Source: an uncultured Verrucomicrobiota bacterium | Lineage (GTDB): Bacteria; Verrucomicrobiota; Kiritimatiellia; RFP12; UBA3636 | Direction of reading: 5' to 3' | DNA length: 56,505 bases | NCBI GenBank assembly: GCA_949285835.1 | Contig: CASEAR010000088.1 | Span: 1 to 56,505 of the forward strand | The notes under the pieces: model-generated | Seen by the model: only the letters and a program-made list of their open reading frames with translations | The model's database searches: none | What the model was told of the DNA's origin: nothing | Made by a program: the position numbers and the translations under genes | Shown: piece after piece, positions 9,816 through 18,469 of the stretch | Layout of the letters: every line of letters starts with the position of its first letter | How positions within the stretch are numbered: position 1 is the stretch's first letter

Positions 9816-10186
9816 CCCGGATACCCTCCATGATCATCATTTTCAGGACAGACCGCGTCTCCGCCGCCGGAATCCGCGCCAGACTGCAGCTGTCCGCTGC
9901 GTTCAAGCTCTTCCAGAATAATCTCTGCAGGAGTCCTGCATCGCTTCGTCTTATTGCACTCCGTGCAACACGGCACGACATTGCCCTTCACCGACCTGCC
10001 CCCGCGCGCAACCGGCACTACATGATCCATGGTAAGCGCCGCGGCGCCCACCATCCGGCCGCAATAATGACAAACGCCGCGCGCAAGCTGCGCCTTCCAC
10101 CAGGCGCTCGAACGCAATTCCCGCGCCCTCTCCCGTTCCCTGCGCACATGCGCCTCGTCCTTCCTGAAATCTACCCAATCAGACAT
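9812..10186 (-). CDS. HNH endonuclease family protein
   Basis: A 124-residue stand-alone HNH domain. A zinc pair C39-x2-C42 precedes the 'MDHVVPVARGG' motif (D54-H55), then N69 and the second zinc set 'CCTECNKTKR'. The N-terminal 30 residues are basic and helical. The C-terminal tail is short and acidic. Stand-alone HNH proteins of this size are metal-dependent DNA nucleases found in housekeeping contexts, phages and mobile elements. The biological target cannot be inferred here. It lies 26 bases after the guanylyltransferase gene and its stop overlaps the nadB start by four bases, so it seems a fixed part of this operon rather than a free mobile gene. Confidence 0.85.
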   Translation of the reverse strand: MSDWVDFRKDEAHVRRERERARELRSSAWWKAQLARGVCHYCGRMVGAAALTMDHVVPVARGGRSVKGNVVPCCTECNKTKRCRTPAEIILEELERSGQLQSGADSGGGDAVCPENDDHGGYPG

Positions 10187-10212
10187 TCCAGCGTCGCCCC
10201 GCAGCCGAGCCG

Positions 10213-11316
10213 TCAGACATAATCCGCATCAGCCCCTGCATTCATCTTGCGCAGCAGCGCCTTCATATCCGAAGTCGCTTCTCTGGAGCAAACCAGCGTT
10301 GCATCGCCCGTATGCACGACGATCATGTCCTCCGCCCCCAGCACAGCCAGAAGATGGCCATCCTCGCAATTCACTATCACATTGCGGGACGAATCCAGAG
10401 AAACGTACCTGCCTACAGCTCTGTTTCCGTCCGCGTCCTCGTCAAAATGCTTCCCGGCCGACGTCCATGTCCCCACATCGTCCCATCCGAAGCCGCCTTC
10501 CGCCGCAATTATGTTGTCCGCCTTCTCCATGACCGCATAGTCCACGGAAATCTTCTCCAGAGACTCATACGCCGCCTTGAGCTCACGACCGAAACTCTCG
10601 CTCCCAAACGACGGTCCTATCCTGTCCATCATTGCCAGCAATCCCGGACAATACATCCCGGCCGCTTCACGGAAAGTGGACACGTCCCACATGAACATAC
10701 CGGAATTCCAGTAATACCTTCCGGATTCCACATATTCACGCGCCACCGCCAACTCCGGCTTTTCCACAAACCCGGCAACTTTGACCAGCCTCGTCTCACA
10801 TCCGGAGGCCAGAGGCGCTTCAGAGCGGATATAACCGAATCCAGTTGCCGGATACTGCGGGCGGATGCCGATCACCCCTATCAATCCCTTCCCGTTAACG
10901 TATCCCGCCGTGTCCGCCAGCGTCCTTCTGAAAAGCGCCGCGTCCTTCATCAGGTGATCCGCCGTCAGCACCGCCACCGTGGCAGAGTCTCCACCCTTCC
11001 ACGCAGCCCACGCTGTGCCGAGAGCGCACGCCGCAGCGGTGTCCCTTCCGAAAGGCTCCCCTATGACATTGTCTTCCGGAAGCATAGGCAAGGCCTTTCT
11101 TGAACGCTCCACGAGATCAGAAGACGTCACCACCACGATACGCTCTGGAGGGATCAGTCCGTCGAGACGCTCCACCGCCAGCCTTATCAGGGGACGCCCC
11201 CCGAACAGAGAAACAAACTGCTTCGGACTGGCGGCTCTGCTCACCGGCCAGAAACGCTCACCCCTGCCGCCAGCTAAAATGACCGCATAAAGACTGTTTT
11301 TTATTTTTTCAGACAT
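10213..11316 (-). CDS. manC: Mannose-1-phosphate guanylyltransferase
   Basis: A 367-residue nucleotidyltransferase that makes GDP-mannose from GTP and mannose 1-phosphate. The signature 'LAGGRGERFWPVSRAASPKQF' (residues 14-34) contains the GTP-binding loop and catalytic Arg/Lys. 'VLTADHLM', 'GFGYI', 'FVEKP' and 'YYWNSGMFMW' follow in the expected order. It lacks the C-terminal mannose-6-phosphate isomerase domain of the bifunctional enzyme; a separate ManA is encoded at 53888-54862. The ATG at 11316 is preferred to in-frame starts upstream because the family begins directly before the GxGxR motif, but the ribosome binding site is weak. GDP-mannose is also the precursor of GDP-fucose. Confidence 0.93.
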   Translation of the reverse strand: MSEKIKNSLYAVILAGGRGERFWPVSRAASPKQFVSLFGGRPLIRLAVERLDGLIPPERIVVVTSSDLVERSRKALPMLPEDNVIGEPFGRDTAAACALGTAWAAWKGGDSATVAVLTADHLMKDAALFRRTLADTAGYVNGKGLIGVIGIRPQYPATGFGYIRSEAPLASGCETRLVKVAGFVEKPELAVAREYVESGRYYWNSGMFMWDVSTFREAAGMYCPGLLAMMDRIGPSFGSESFGRELKAAYESLEKISVDYAVMEKADNIIAAEGGFGWDDVGTWTSAGKHFDEDADGNRAVGRYVSLDSSRNVIVNCEDGHLLAVLGAEDMIVVHTGDATLVCSREATSDMKALLRKMNAGADADYV

Positions 11317-11392
11317 GTCGTATCCCGAATAATAATGCGCATTTCCGTGCATTGTAATGAAAATCCCGCCTGTTGGCAACATGCATATGCGG

Positions 11393-13570
11393 TCAGCCCC
11401 CGCCGGCAGAGATATTCCACAGGCTCCTTACCTCCAGCCTTTTCCTGAACGTATACTGCGTCATGCGGTCTATCGGGGCCACATATATTTCGTAGGTCTC
11501 GTCCGGTTCCATGCAAATGAAATTATCGCTGTACGAAGCATCAGCTCCGCGCAGCGACAACCACGTCCACATGGACGCCGACGTACACGAGAGCGTAACC
11601 TTGAACGCGTCTTCCCCGTCCACGTTCATCGTATCGTCAATATCCGCGGTTATTCCGGGATTCTCCAGAAGAAGCTGTTTGGGAGGAGCAAAAAGCAGAT
11701 GATTGCCTGCGGCAAGAAAACCATCTCCATCGAACACGTTCATCCAGAGGATCACTCCTCCTGATGAATATTGCGAGAGCATCGCGCTCAGGCTCAGCGA
11801 CGCCGGATGCACCACTGCGCCGCATTCCGGGACAAAAACCTTCTCACCCGTATCCAGCACCGTCCCGCCCGGCGTCGACACGCGCCAGACAAGCCGCAGC
11901 GGAGAGTCCGCCCGTCCCATGTTCGACACAGCGACATCGACACTGCCGCCGCCGTTGTCCACAGCACGCACACAAACGGGAGCGCATGCCCGTCTGGCCA
12001 TGTAATGCAGCGCCTTCCAGCGTCCGGCGCTGTCGATAGAGGAACCGTCCGCCATTGCCCAGCAGCTGGCATACGGTTCCCAGAGCACTCCGCTGCCGCC
12101 CTCGAACCTCTCACGCTCAATTCTGCCGCATACCTCCACAGCATGCGATATCTGGCTGAGCACAATCCAATCCGAAAAACTCATCGGCAGCGGCCACCGG
12201 GACGCAATCTGCGAAATCATTGCGGCGGAAGATCCGCCGGCCACCCTGCGCTCCATATCGGGGCAGGTTATGTTGCGCTTGCCCTCCGGGACACACTCCA
12301 TCATCGTATCAGGAGCCGGGAATGACACGGGAGTGCGCATCACTTCCGGGGCTTCTGGCCCCGCACACATATTTTCCATGAGGGAATCCGGGATGCAGGC
12401 ATGTCTGAAAATTCCGCCGTTGTCAGGCCCCGAACCGTCCAAGTCCGCCTCATCGGATATATCGGCAAGACCTTCGACCACAATGCCGCGTTCATCGCAC
12501 AAATCCCAGAATGCGCTGTTCTCAAAAGTGCCGCCATCCCACAAACGGAACACGTTCAGATTAGCATCCGCCGCACTGCCCACCAGAAAGGCATAGTCTT
12601 CACCTGAAACCCGCGAAGGAAACAATCCCGGAGGTATCCAGACGCCGCCGCGCACAAACACTTTCCTGCCGTTGCACTCCAGGCATCCGCGGCCGCCACG
12701 CTCCTCTTCCGGAACGACCCGGAGAGTCCTCAGTCCGACACGAGCGGAAAATCTGTCGCACACGCAGCCGCTCCCGTCCATGAGCGCAGCCGAAACCGTA
12801 TACAGCGGCTGCTCTCCCATACCATTTGGCCACCAGAGCTGCGGATCCCGTATCTCCGCCTGCAGCCCGAAGGCACCGCGCGCGCCATCGCTCAACGGCG
12901 TACTCACACTGGCCGCCTCTGCACCTTCCGGATCAAATACAGACACACAGACCGAAAGCCCGCCGTATTTTCCCGATACGGAGTCCGCCCATCCTCCGAA
13001 AAACAGCTCCGCTGCGCCATCCGAATGCCGCTGGCTGAAACCAAAATCCCGGAATCTTGCGGTATCCCAGAAAACCAGTCTCACCGGCCTGCATATGCCT
13101 ACCGTAACGCATTGCGGGCTGTATTCAGATCCGAACACATATCTCGCCTTACGTACCGTCTCTCCTTTTGATGCATCCGGCCTCCGGGTGTTCACGCGTA
13201 TCGTATTCTCGCCGTCCCTCAGTATTCCGCGAACATTTGCGCGCCAGCTCTTGAACATGTTATCGGCGTCCAGCACCTTCTCCCCGTTGAGGAAGACCGA
13301 CGCAAACGCATCTATGCCATCGAACTCCAGCTCGCACACCGCGCTCTGCGCGAGCCCCGGCTCCAGATGAAACGGCCGTTCAAAAATCCATTCGCAATCC
13401 GCCACCCAGCCGAGACCGGCGGCGTTGGCGTCCACTCCCGGATCAGATATCAATCCGGCTTCCATCAACGCGGGATGCACGCCTCCGGGAACCATAAACT
13501 GCATTTCCCGAAAATTCGGGTCATCGCCTCTGCGCAGCATCCACATTCCCGTAAGATCGACTATGCGCAT
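11393..13570 (-). CDS. GH2 beta-mannosidase-like protein lacking catalytic motifs
   Basis: 725 residues with the architecture of GH2 beta-mannosidases. A jelly-roll sugar-binding domain spans about 1-165 (FDGIDAFASVFLNGEKVL). An Ig-like domain spans about 190-290 (DPQLWWPNGMGEQPLY). The barrel start is 'FVRGGVWIPPGLFPSRVSGE' with 'NLNVFRLWDGGTFENSAFWDLCDERGIVV' (305-365). The barrel end is 'GVLWEPYASCWAMADGSSIDSAGRWKALHYMARR' (494-527), and beta domains follow. Between about residues 365 and 490 the stretch that should carry the acid/base motif (GNNE-like) and the nucleophile motif (SEFG-like) is short and shows neither. I infer an inactive or strongly altered enzyme, perhaps a binding protein. 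It starts one base after the CE15-like gene ends. Confidence 0.8.
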   Translation of the reverse strand: MRIVDLTGMWMLRRGDDPNFREMQFMVPGGVHPALMEAGLISDPGVDANAAGLGWVADCEWIFERPFHLEPGLAQSAVCELEFDGIDAFASVFLNGEKVLDADNMFKSWRANVRGILRDGENTIRVNTRRPDASKGETVRKARYVFGSEYSPQCVTVGICRPVRLVFWDTARFRDFGFSQRHSDGAAELFFGGWADSVSGKYGGLSVCVSVFDPEGAEAASVSTPLSDGARGAFGLQAEIRDPQLWWPNGMGEQPLYTVSAALMDGSGCVCDRFSARVGLRTLRVVPEEERGGRGCLECNGRKVFVRGGVWIPPGLFPSRVSGEDYAFLVGSAADANLNVFRLWDGGTFENSAFWDLCDERGIVVEGLADISDEADLDGSGPDNGGIFRHACIPDSLMENMCAGPEAPEVMRTPVSFPAPDTMMECVPEGKRNITCPDMERRVAGGSSAAMISQIASRWPLPMSFSDWIVLSQISHAVEVCGRIERERFEGGSGVLWEPYASCWAMADGSSIDSAGRWKALHYMARRACAPVCVRAVDNGGGSVDVAVSNMGRADSPLRLVWRVSTPGGTVLDTGEKVFVPECGAVVHPASLSLSAMLSQYSSGGVILWMNVFDGDGFLAAGNHLLFAPPKQLLLENPGITADIDDTMNVDGEDAFKVTLSCTSASMWTWLSLRGADASYSDNFICMEPDETYEIYVAPIDRMTQYTFRKRLEVRSLWNISAGGG

Positions 13571-13571
13571 A

Positions 13572-14705
13572 TCAGCACCCCGCCGGCAAATCCTCGTACA
13601 GCACCTCCGTGGGGTCCCAGCTCAGAGCGGAGCCCGAGAAATGGTGGCGGCAAAACTCAAACATTGCCGCCCAGTCTTCAGGCTCGTGTCCGTGGCCGCC
13701 ATCGCGCAGGCGCCAGCCGGCCGCATCATCCGGAGCCCTCAGAAATCTGTACACTTCCCGCGCTTTTATCGTCGTTGCGCACGAACCCGCCGGATTTGCC
13801 CACAAGTCCGCATATCCATCTGTAGTAAGCATTGGCCGAGGAGCGCACAGCGCCTTCAGAAAGTGCGAATCAAACGGCAACTCATCCGCCTGGCCTCGGA
13901 ATTTCTGAAACGACTCCGAAAACCATGATGGAAACGCATCAAGCATAAAATCGAGCGGTTCTGCGCCCTTCGCGCGCAAAAGCCACGACCCTGCGCCGCC
14001 CGATCCGGATCCCGACGAACATACCGCCGCAAATCTGCTGTCCAGAGCGCCAGCCAGCAGCGATGCCTTGCCACCGCGCGAGTGGCCGCAAACCGCCGCA
14101 TGAGCGCAATCCACCACGCCGGACACTTCAAGAGCATCGTATATCCTCGAAAAACCCCACGCCCAGCCTGCTATCGCGCCGAAATCCAGCTCCTTGAACC
14201 GGCGCTGCAGGACGCTGTCGCGCGGCGACGCCTCCCGCGGCCCGCCCGAAACATCACGAAACGGAGGATCAGAAACCAAAGCGCACCTGTTGAACTCGAC
14301 GAGAGCAAATCCGCGGGAATGAGCGATATCCGCCGTCTCCGCAGTAATCCTCCGCCAACATCCGTCTCCGCATATCATGACGGGTGGCGGAGCGTCTGCA
14401 GCCCCAGACATATAAAGCTGAAACTCCAACCTGTAATCACTGTCCGCAAATGGATACGTCTCGTAGATTGAAACTAGCGAACGCTGCTCGGAACCTCTGA
14501 GCGCCACAGGAGGCTGTATCATCCTTACCACAGGGGAGCATGAAGGCCGCGGCGGCATGCGCCCATAACAAAGGCCTTCAAGCATAGCCGTCAATTCCAG
14601 CCTTCTGCGCTCCCAGTCAGCATCGGATGTAACCGGCGAACCGTCGCTGAAACGCAAAAGCTCAGGAAGATCACGAATGCCGGAAAATTCAGCGCGATGC
14701 GACAT
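13572..14705 (-). CDS. CE15-like esterase (glucuronoyl esterase family), alpha/beta hydrolase
   Basis: A 377-residue alpha/beta hydrolase. The serine nucleophile sits in 'CGHSRGGKASLLAGALDSRF' (S209 from the chosen start). This is followed by 'CSSGSGSGGAG', 'TTDGYADLWANPAGS' and a likely catalytic His in 'RDGGHGHEPEDW'. These blocks resemble CE15 glucuronoyl esterases, which cleave ester links between 4-O-methylglucuronate and lignin or other alcohols. Related acetyl-xylan-esterase-like hydrolases cannot be excluded. The ATG at 14705 is chosen because GAGGA lies eight bases before it. A GTG at 14720 overlapping the upstream stop is the alternative. No signal peptide is visible, unlike many secreted CE15 enzymes. 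Confidence 0.75.
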   Translation of the reverse strand: MSHRAEFSGIRDLPELLRFSDGSPVTSDADWERRRLELTAMLEGLCYGRMPPRPSCSPVVRMIQPPVALRGSEQRSLVSIYETYPFADSDYRLEFQLYMSGAADAPPPVMICGDGCWRRITAETADIAHSRGFALVEFNRCALVSDPPFRDVSGGPREASPRDSVLQRRFKELDFGAIAGWAWGFSRIYDALEVSGVVDCAHAAVCGHSRGGKASLLAGALDSRFAAVCSSGSGSGGAGSWLLRAKGAEPLDFMLDAFPSWFSESFQKFRGQADELPFDSHFLKALCAPRPMLTTDGYADLWANPAGSCATTIKAREVYRFLRAPDDAAGWRLRDGGHGHEPEDWAAMFEFCRHHFSGSALSWDPTEVLYEDLPAGC

Positions 14706-14716
14706 CCAATCCGTCC

Positions 14717-15712
14717 TCACTTAGAGGCAGGCAGACGCCTGCCGCCCAGCCCAAGGCGCTCCAGCGCGTCCTTCTGCCGTCCGGCGGCCGCCTTCAGCGC
14801 CGACAATTCCCCGTCCTCAAGACGCGCCTCTATGATCCTCGACACCCCGCCTCGTCCAACCTGTGACGGAACGCTGAGGCACACGTCATTTATCCCATAC
14901 TCGCCGCAAAGCTTCACCGAGACTGTCATAATGCTCTGCTCGTCCCTCAGTATTGCACCTGTCAAGCGGGTCAGAGCCAAACCGATGGCATAGCACGCAG
15001 AGCCTTTGTAATTCATCACGTGATTCGTTGACTCGCGTACCTCGCGCAGGATATCATCGCGGTTTCCGACCACGCGGCGGCCGCATCCGCTCCCAGGTTT
15101 GGCGAACTCGTCTATAGGCTGCCCTCCTGCAAAAGTCATCGACCACGCAGCGATCTCGCCGTTGCCGTGCTCCCCCAGAATGTATCCGTGGACGTTACGC
15201 GCATCGATGTGACACTCCCTGCTGAGAGTATAACGGAAACGCGCTGTATCGAGTATCGTGCCGGATCCTATCACTCTGTTGCGCGGCCAGCCGGACGCGG
15301 ACACAGCCACTCCGGTGAGCAGATCAACCGGATTTGTCACCACTACCATCACGCCCGGACATCCAGAAGCCGCCACGCGCCTTGCAATCCCCGACACAAT
15401 CTCCGCATTTTTCAGCGTAAACCCGTCTTTTGCGGCCTGTGTATTCGCCGATCTTCCGAGATCTTTCGATCCTGCGCAGATCACCACAATGTCGCTGTCC
15501 TTGAAATCCTCATCTGTGCCAACATGTATTGAGATGCGCGGCAAATACGGCGATCCCTGCACCAGGTCCATCACCTGTCCAATCGCGAGCGTCGTAAACG
15601 CATCGCAAATCGCAATCTCATCGGCAAGTCCTGCCTGAGCGAGAGAATAGGCAAACGTCGATCCAACCGGCCCCGCGCCCACTACAGTGACTTTCCTGTT
15701 CAAATTTTTCAT
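14717..15712 (-). CDS. Lactate/malate dehydrogenase-family protein with an atypical substrate loop
   Basis: 331 residues, the normal LDH length. The Rossmann motif GAGPVG (12-17), D155 and R158 in 'GTILDTARFR' and the catalytic H182 in 'GEHGNGE' are present, so NAD-linked 2-hydroxyacid/2-oxoacid conversion is expected. The mobile loop, usually 'GANQKPGETR' in LDH, reads 'GSKDLGRSAN'. It is one residue shorter and lacks an Arg at the usual transition-state position. The Asp of 'HGD' is Asn. The ATG at 15712 follows AGGAAAGGAAATC. The stop overlaps an alternative start of the CE15-like gene. The substrate may be neither lactate nor malate; an uncommon hydroxyacid from sugar breakdown is possible. 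Confidence 0.82.
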   Translation of the reverse strand: MKNLNRKVTVVGAGPVGSTFAYSLAQAGLADEIAICDAFTTLAIGQVMDLVQGSPYLPRISIHVGTDEDFKDSDIVVICAGSKDLGRSANTQAAKDGFTLKNAEIVSGIARRVAASGCPGVMVVVTNPVDLLTGVAVSASGWPRNRVIGSGTILDTARFRYTLSRECHIDARNVHGYILGEHGNGEIAAWSMTFAGGQPIDEFAKPGSGCGRRVVGNRDDILREVRESTNHVMNYKGSACYAIGLALTRLTGAILRDEQSIMTVSVKLCGEYGINDVCLSVPSQVGRGGVSRIIEARLEDGELSALKAAAGRQKDALERLGLGGRRLPASK

Positions 15713-15847
15713 CTGATTTCCTTTCCTGCCGGGCGACGCAGCGGCCCTGCGCCCGCCACCGCGGTATGTGTACAGTATACTAAATACACATATGGGTTCG
15801 TCAACTGTTTTCACCGTATTTCCGTACATGCAGACGTGCAGAGCACA

Positions 15848-18406
15848 TCATGCCGTCTGCTGCGGACGCACCCGGCGTGTTGCCGGAGCGGAAGAGGGAT
15901 CCTCAGGCCAGAAATGCTTCGGATACCGCCCGCGCATCTCCTTTCGGACAATGGCGTACGAGCTTTTCCAGAACCCGGCAATGTCGGATGTCGTCTGCAG
16001 GGGTCTGCCCGCAGGCGAGAGGAGACAGAACGTCAGCGGTACCCTGCCATCCGCCAAAAGCGGTGTGGAACACAGCCCGTAGACTTCCTGTATGCGCACC
16101 GATGCCGTAGGCGTTTCGCCGGAATAGTCTATCCGCACATGCGAGCCGCTCGGTACGATGACGCTCTCCGGAGCGAGCTGGTCAAGAGTGGCGGCTCCCG
16201 ATCCAAGATACCCGCGAACCGCGCGAAGAAGGACCGCACCGTCAATGTCTGAAAGCCTGCGGAGTCCATGGACGTAAGGTCCGAGCCAATCCGAAGGGCT
16301 GCGTTCCAGAGCCTCATCCGACATGTCCGGGAGAGTGCATCCGGGCATAGTCCTTCTCAGAAACATCACCCTCATCCTGAGCATTGCCGCCTTTTCCGGC
16401 CATCCCAAAGCTCCGACGCCAGCAGTGCTCACACCCAGGCATAGACACTCCGCTATACTGTCAGGCGGGGCGTTCTCCCACGGGTTTTCCGAGACCACGG
16501 CGCGGCCCAGACGCACCCTCACAACCGCATCCACCCGCCCCTGTCTCGAATTCCACTCCACGATGCGTTCCTTCTCAAACTCACCGCCAAAAAATTTCTC
16601 TGCGTCGGCACGGCTCAAAGCCGCGCCGAGTCTCACCGTACCGTCCGCGTCCCTGTCGTCGACGTCGCACGCCACAATCCATTCGCTGCGCGACAAACCG
16701 TTCCCCGGCTCTGTCGTTTTCGCCCCTCTGCCGCACCGCAGCATGTACCGCCCGTATTCGCCGGAAGTCCTGCGGCGGATGCCGATTCTGTCCGGATACG
16801 CCCACGCCATAATCACGCCCGGAGGAACTTCGCCGGATTCACCCGTGGCAGAGTGCATACCGTGCCGCGGTTTTGCGGCACGGTATGCACTCTGCCACGA
16901 TTTTGCCAACTCAAGAATCCGTGAGCGTTCACCTGGAGAAACTTCATCGCCGCCTTTCTCCACCGCGTCCGCAATTGCTTCAATATCTGTGCAGGCCGGC
17001 CGCCGGCACTCCGAGAGGATCGCCGCAGCAACGCATGCGAAACGGAGCGCAGAGGAAGAACCGGACGCTCCGGCGCACAAAATCGCATGCGCCATTCTCG
17101 GATGAGCCCCGAATGCAAGCATCTCCCTGCCGTGACCGGTAATGCCTCCGGAGCCGTCGACGGCCCCCAGGAACCTCAGCAGTTCAACGGCCCGGTTCCA
17201 TGCCGCCTTGGGAGGCTGGTCGATCCACGGCAGTCCGTCGGGACTCGTCACACCCCACTCAGCGCACTGCAGAACAACAGCGCTGAGGTCTGCGGAGAGG
17301 ATCTCAGCCTGCGCGTACGGTGAGAGCCGGGAGTCTTCAGCCTCCGGCCACATTCTATAGCACACGCCCGGTCCGAGACGGCCGGCACGCCCGCGACGCT
17401 GATCAGCCCTGTCGCGTGTCACCCTGACCGTTTCAAGCCGGCTCATCCCTGTGGACTGCGAGAACACCGACACACGCGAATATCCGCAATCCACCACGCT
17501 TTTCACGCCTTCAATTGTCACCGAAGACTCGGCGACAGATGTGGAAAGGACAATTCTCCGCGCGCCGTCCGGCGGCGGCCTCATGGCCATGCGCTGCTCC
17601 GCGGCCGGCAGGGATGCGTAAAGCGGCAGCACTTCAGCCGTACATCCGGCTTTTTCCAGCGCCGCGGCGGTCTTCCTTATTTCACCCTCTCCCGGAAGAA
17701 ACGCCAGCACCGTGCCGCCATTTTCCGCCAATGCCCGCATACATACACAAGCCGCGTTCTCGGGCAGCCCGAAACGCGGGGAACACGGCGCAAACACAGT
17801 GCGCACCGGATGCACTGTGCCTTCCGCTTCAATTACAGGGACTTCCTTTCCCAGGCGCGCCGCGACGTTTCCCGTATCAAGCGTAGCGGAGACGACAAGC
17901 AGCCGCAAATCCGGACGCAGCCCGCGGCGGATATCCAAAGCAAGAGCCAGCCCCATATCCGCATTAAGCCCGCGTTCGTGAAATTCATCGAAAATCACAA
18001 GCCCGACGTCCGACAGGAACGGGTCGGAAAGCATTTTCCTCGTCAAAAGCCCTTCGGTAAGCACTATGATCGAAGAATCCGGACCGTAACACTTTTCAAG
18101 GCGCACTTGATAACCCGCAAAGGTTCCAAGCTCACAACCCGCGAGCTCCGAAATTCTCGCCGCAGCCGCACGCGCCGCGATGCGGCGCGGCTCAAGCAAA
18201 AGTATTTTCTTGCCTTCAAGCCAGTCTGCCTGCGAAAGGAATAAGGGCGCAAGGGTAGTCTTGCCGGATCCTGGGGCGGCGCATAGAATACAGCATCCGC
18301 TGCACCGAAGCGCCTCCGACAGCGAACTCAGCGCCGCCCTTACCGGCAGATCCGGCAGAATCGGGCGGACGCCGCCCATCACAGCGCACCGCCCCTGCGC
18401 AGACAT
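15848..18406 (-). CDS. hrpB: ATP-dependent helicase HrpB
   Basis: 852 residues, the usual HrpB size. It is a DEAH-box (DEFH) helicase of the HrpB subfamily whose cellular role is poorly defined. Walker A is GSGKTT (46-51), the DEAH-type box is DEFH (140-143) and SAT is at 173-175. 'STSVAESSVTIEG' and QRRGRAGR (336-343) follow. The C-terminus has the HrpB-specific region, including 'AWAYPDRIGIRRRTSGEYGRY'. The linker just before this block, residues about 503-521, is encoded by a 25-bp perfect palindrome, described separately. The gene lies 63 bases after the V-ATPase A gene, where subunit B would normally be. No U-rich terminator separates them. Confidence 0.95.
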   Translation of the reverse strand: MSAQGRCAVMGGVRPILPDLPVRAALSSLSEALRCSGCCILCAAPGSGKTTLAPLFLSQADWLEGKKILLLEPRRIAARAAAARISELAGCELGTFAGYQVRLEKCYGPDSSIIVLTEGLLTRKMLSDPFLSDVGLVIFDEFHERGLNADMGLALALDIRRGLRPDLRLLVVSATLDTGNVAARLGKEVPVIEAEGTVHPVRTVFAPCSPRFGLPENAACVCMRALAENGGTVLAFLPGEGEIRKTAAALEKAGCTAEVLPLYASLPAAEQRMAMRPPPDGARRIVLSTSVAESSVTIEGVKSVVDCGYSRVSVFSQSTGMSRLETVRVTRDRADQRRGRAGRLGPGVCYRMWPEAEDSRLSPYAQAEILSADLSAVVLQCAEWGVTSPDGLPWIDQPPKAAWNRAVELLRFLGAVDGSGGITGHGREMLAFGAHPRMAHAILCAGASGSSSALRFACVAAAILSECRRPACTDIEAIADAVEKGGDEVSPGERSRILELAKSWQSAYRAAKPRHGMHSATGESGEVPPGVIMAWAYPDRIGIRRRTSGEYGRYMLRCGRGAKTTEPGNGLSRSEWIVACDVDDRDADGTVRLGAALSRADAEKFFGGEFEKERIVEWNSRQGRVDAVVRVRLGRAVVSENPWENAPPDSIAECLCLGVSTAGVGALGWPEKAAMLRMRVMFLRRTMPGCTLPDMSDEALERSPSDWLGPYVHGLRRLSDIDGAVLLRAVRGYLGSGAATLDQLAPESVIVPSGSHVRIDYSGETPTASVRIQEVYGLCSTPLLADGRVPLTFCLLSPAGRPLQTTSDIAGFWKSSYAIVRKEMRGRYPKHFWPEDPSSAPATRRVRPQQTA
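16844..16899. repeat. 25-bp perfect inverted repeat inside hrpB
   Basis: Left arm 16844-16868 (begins CGTGGCAGAGTGC) and right arm 16875-16899 (ends GCACTCTGCCACG) are exact reverse complements, separated by the six bases GGTTTT. It lies wholly in coding sequence and leaves the frame open, encoding roughly 'SWQSAYRAAKPRHGMHSATG'. A stem of this length is far beyond what chance allows in coding DNA. No second copy was noticed in the window. Confidence 0.95.
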
Positions 18407-18469
18407 TGTTCCACAGCCGCGGACAAAACAATCCCCCCGGCTGCTCCCCCCGGAATAACGCTGGCCGGA

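Noticed and set aside
10312..11103. 263-codon plus-strand frame
   Set aside because: Antisense shadow of the mannose-1-phosphate guanylyltransferase gene.
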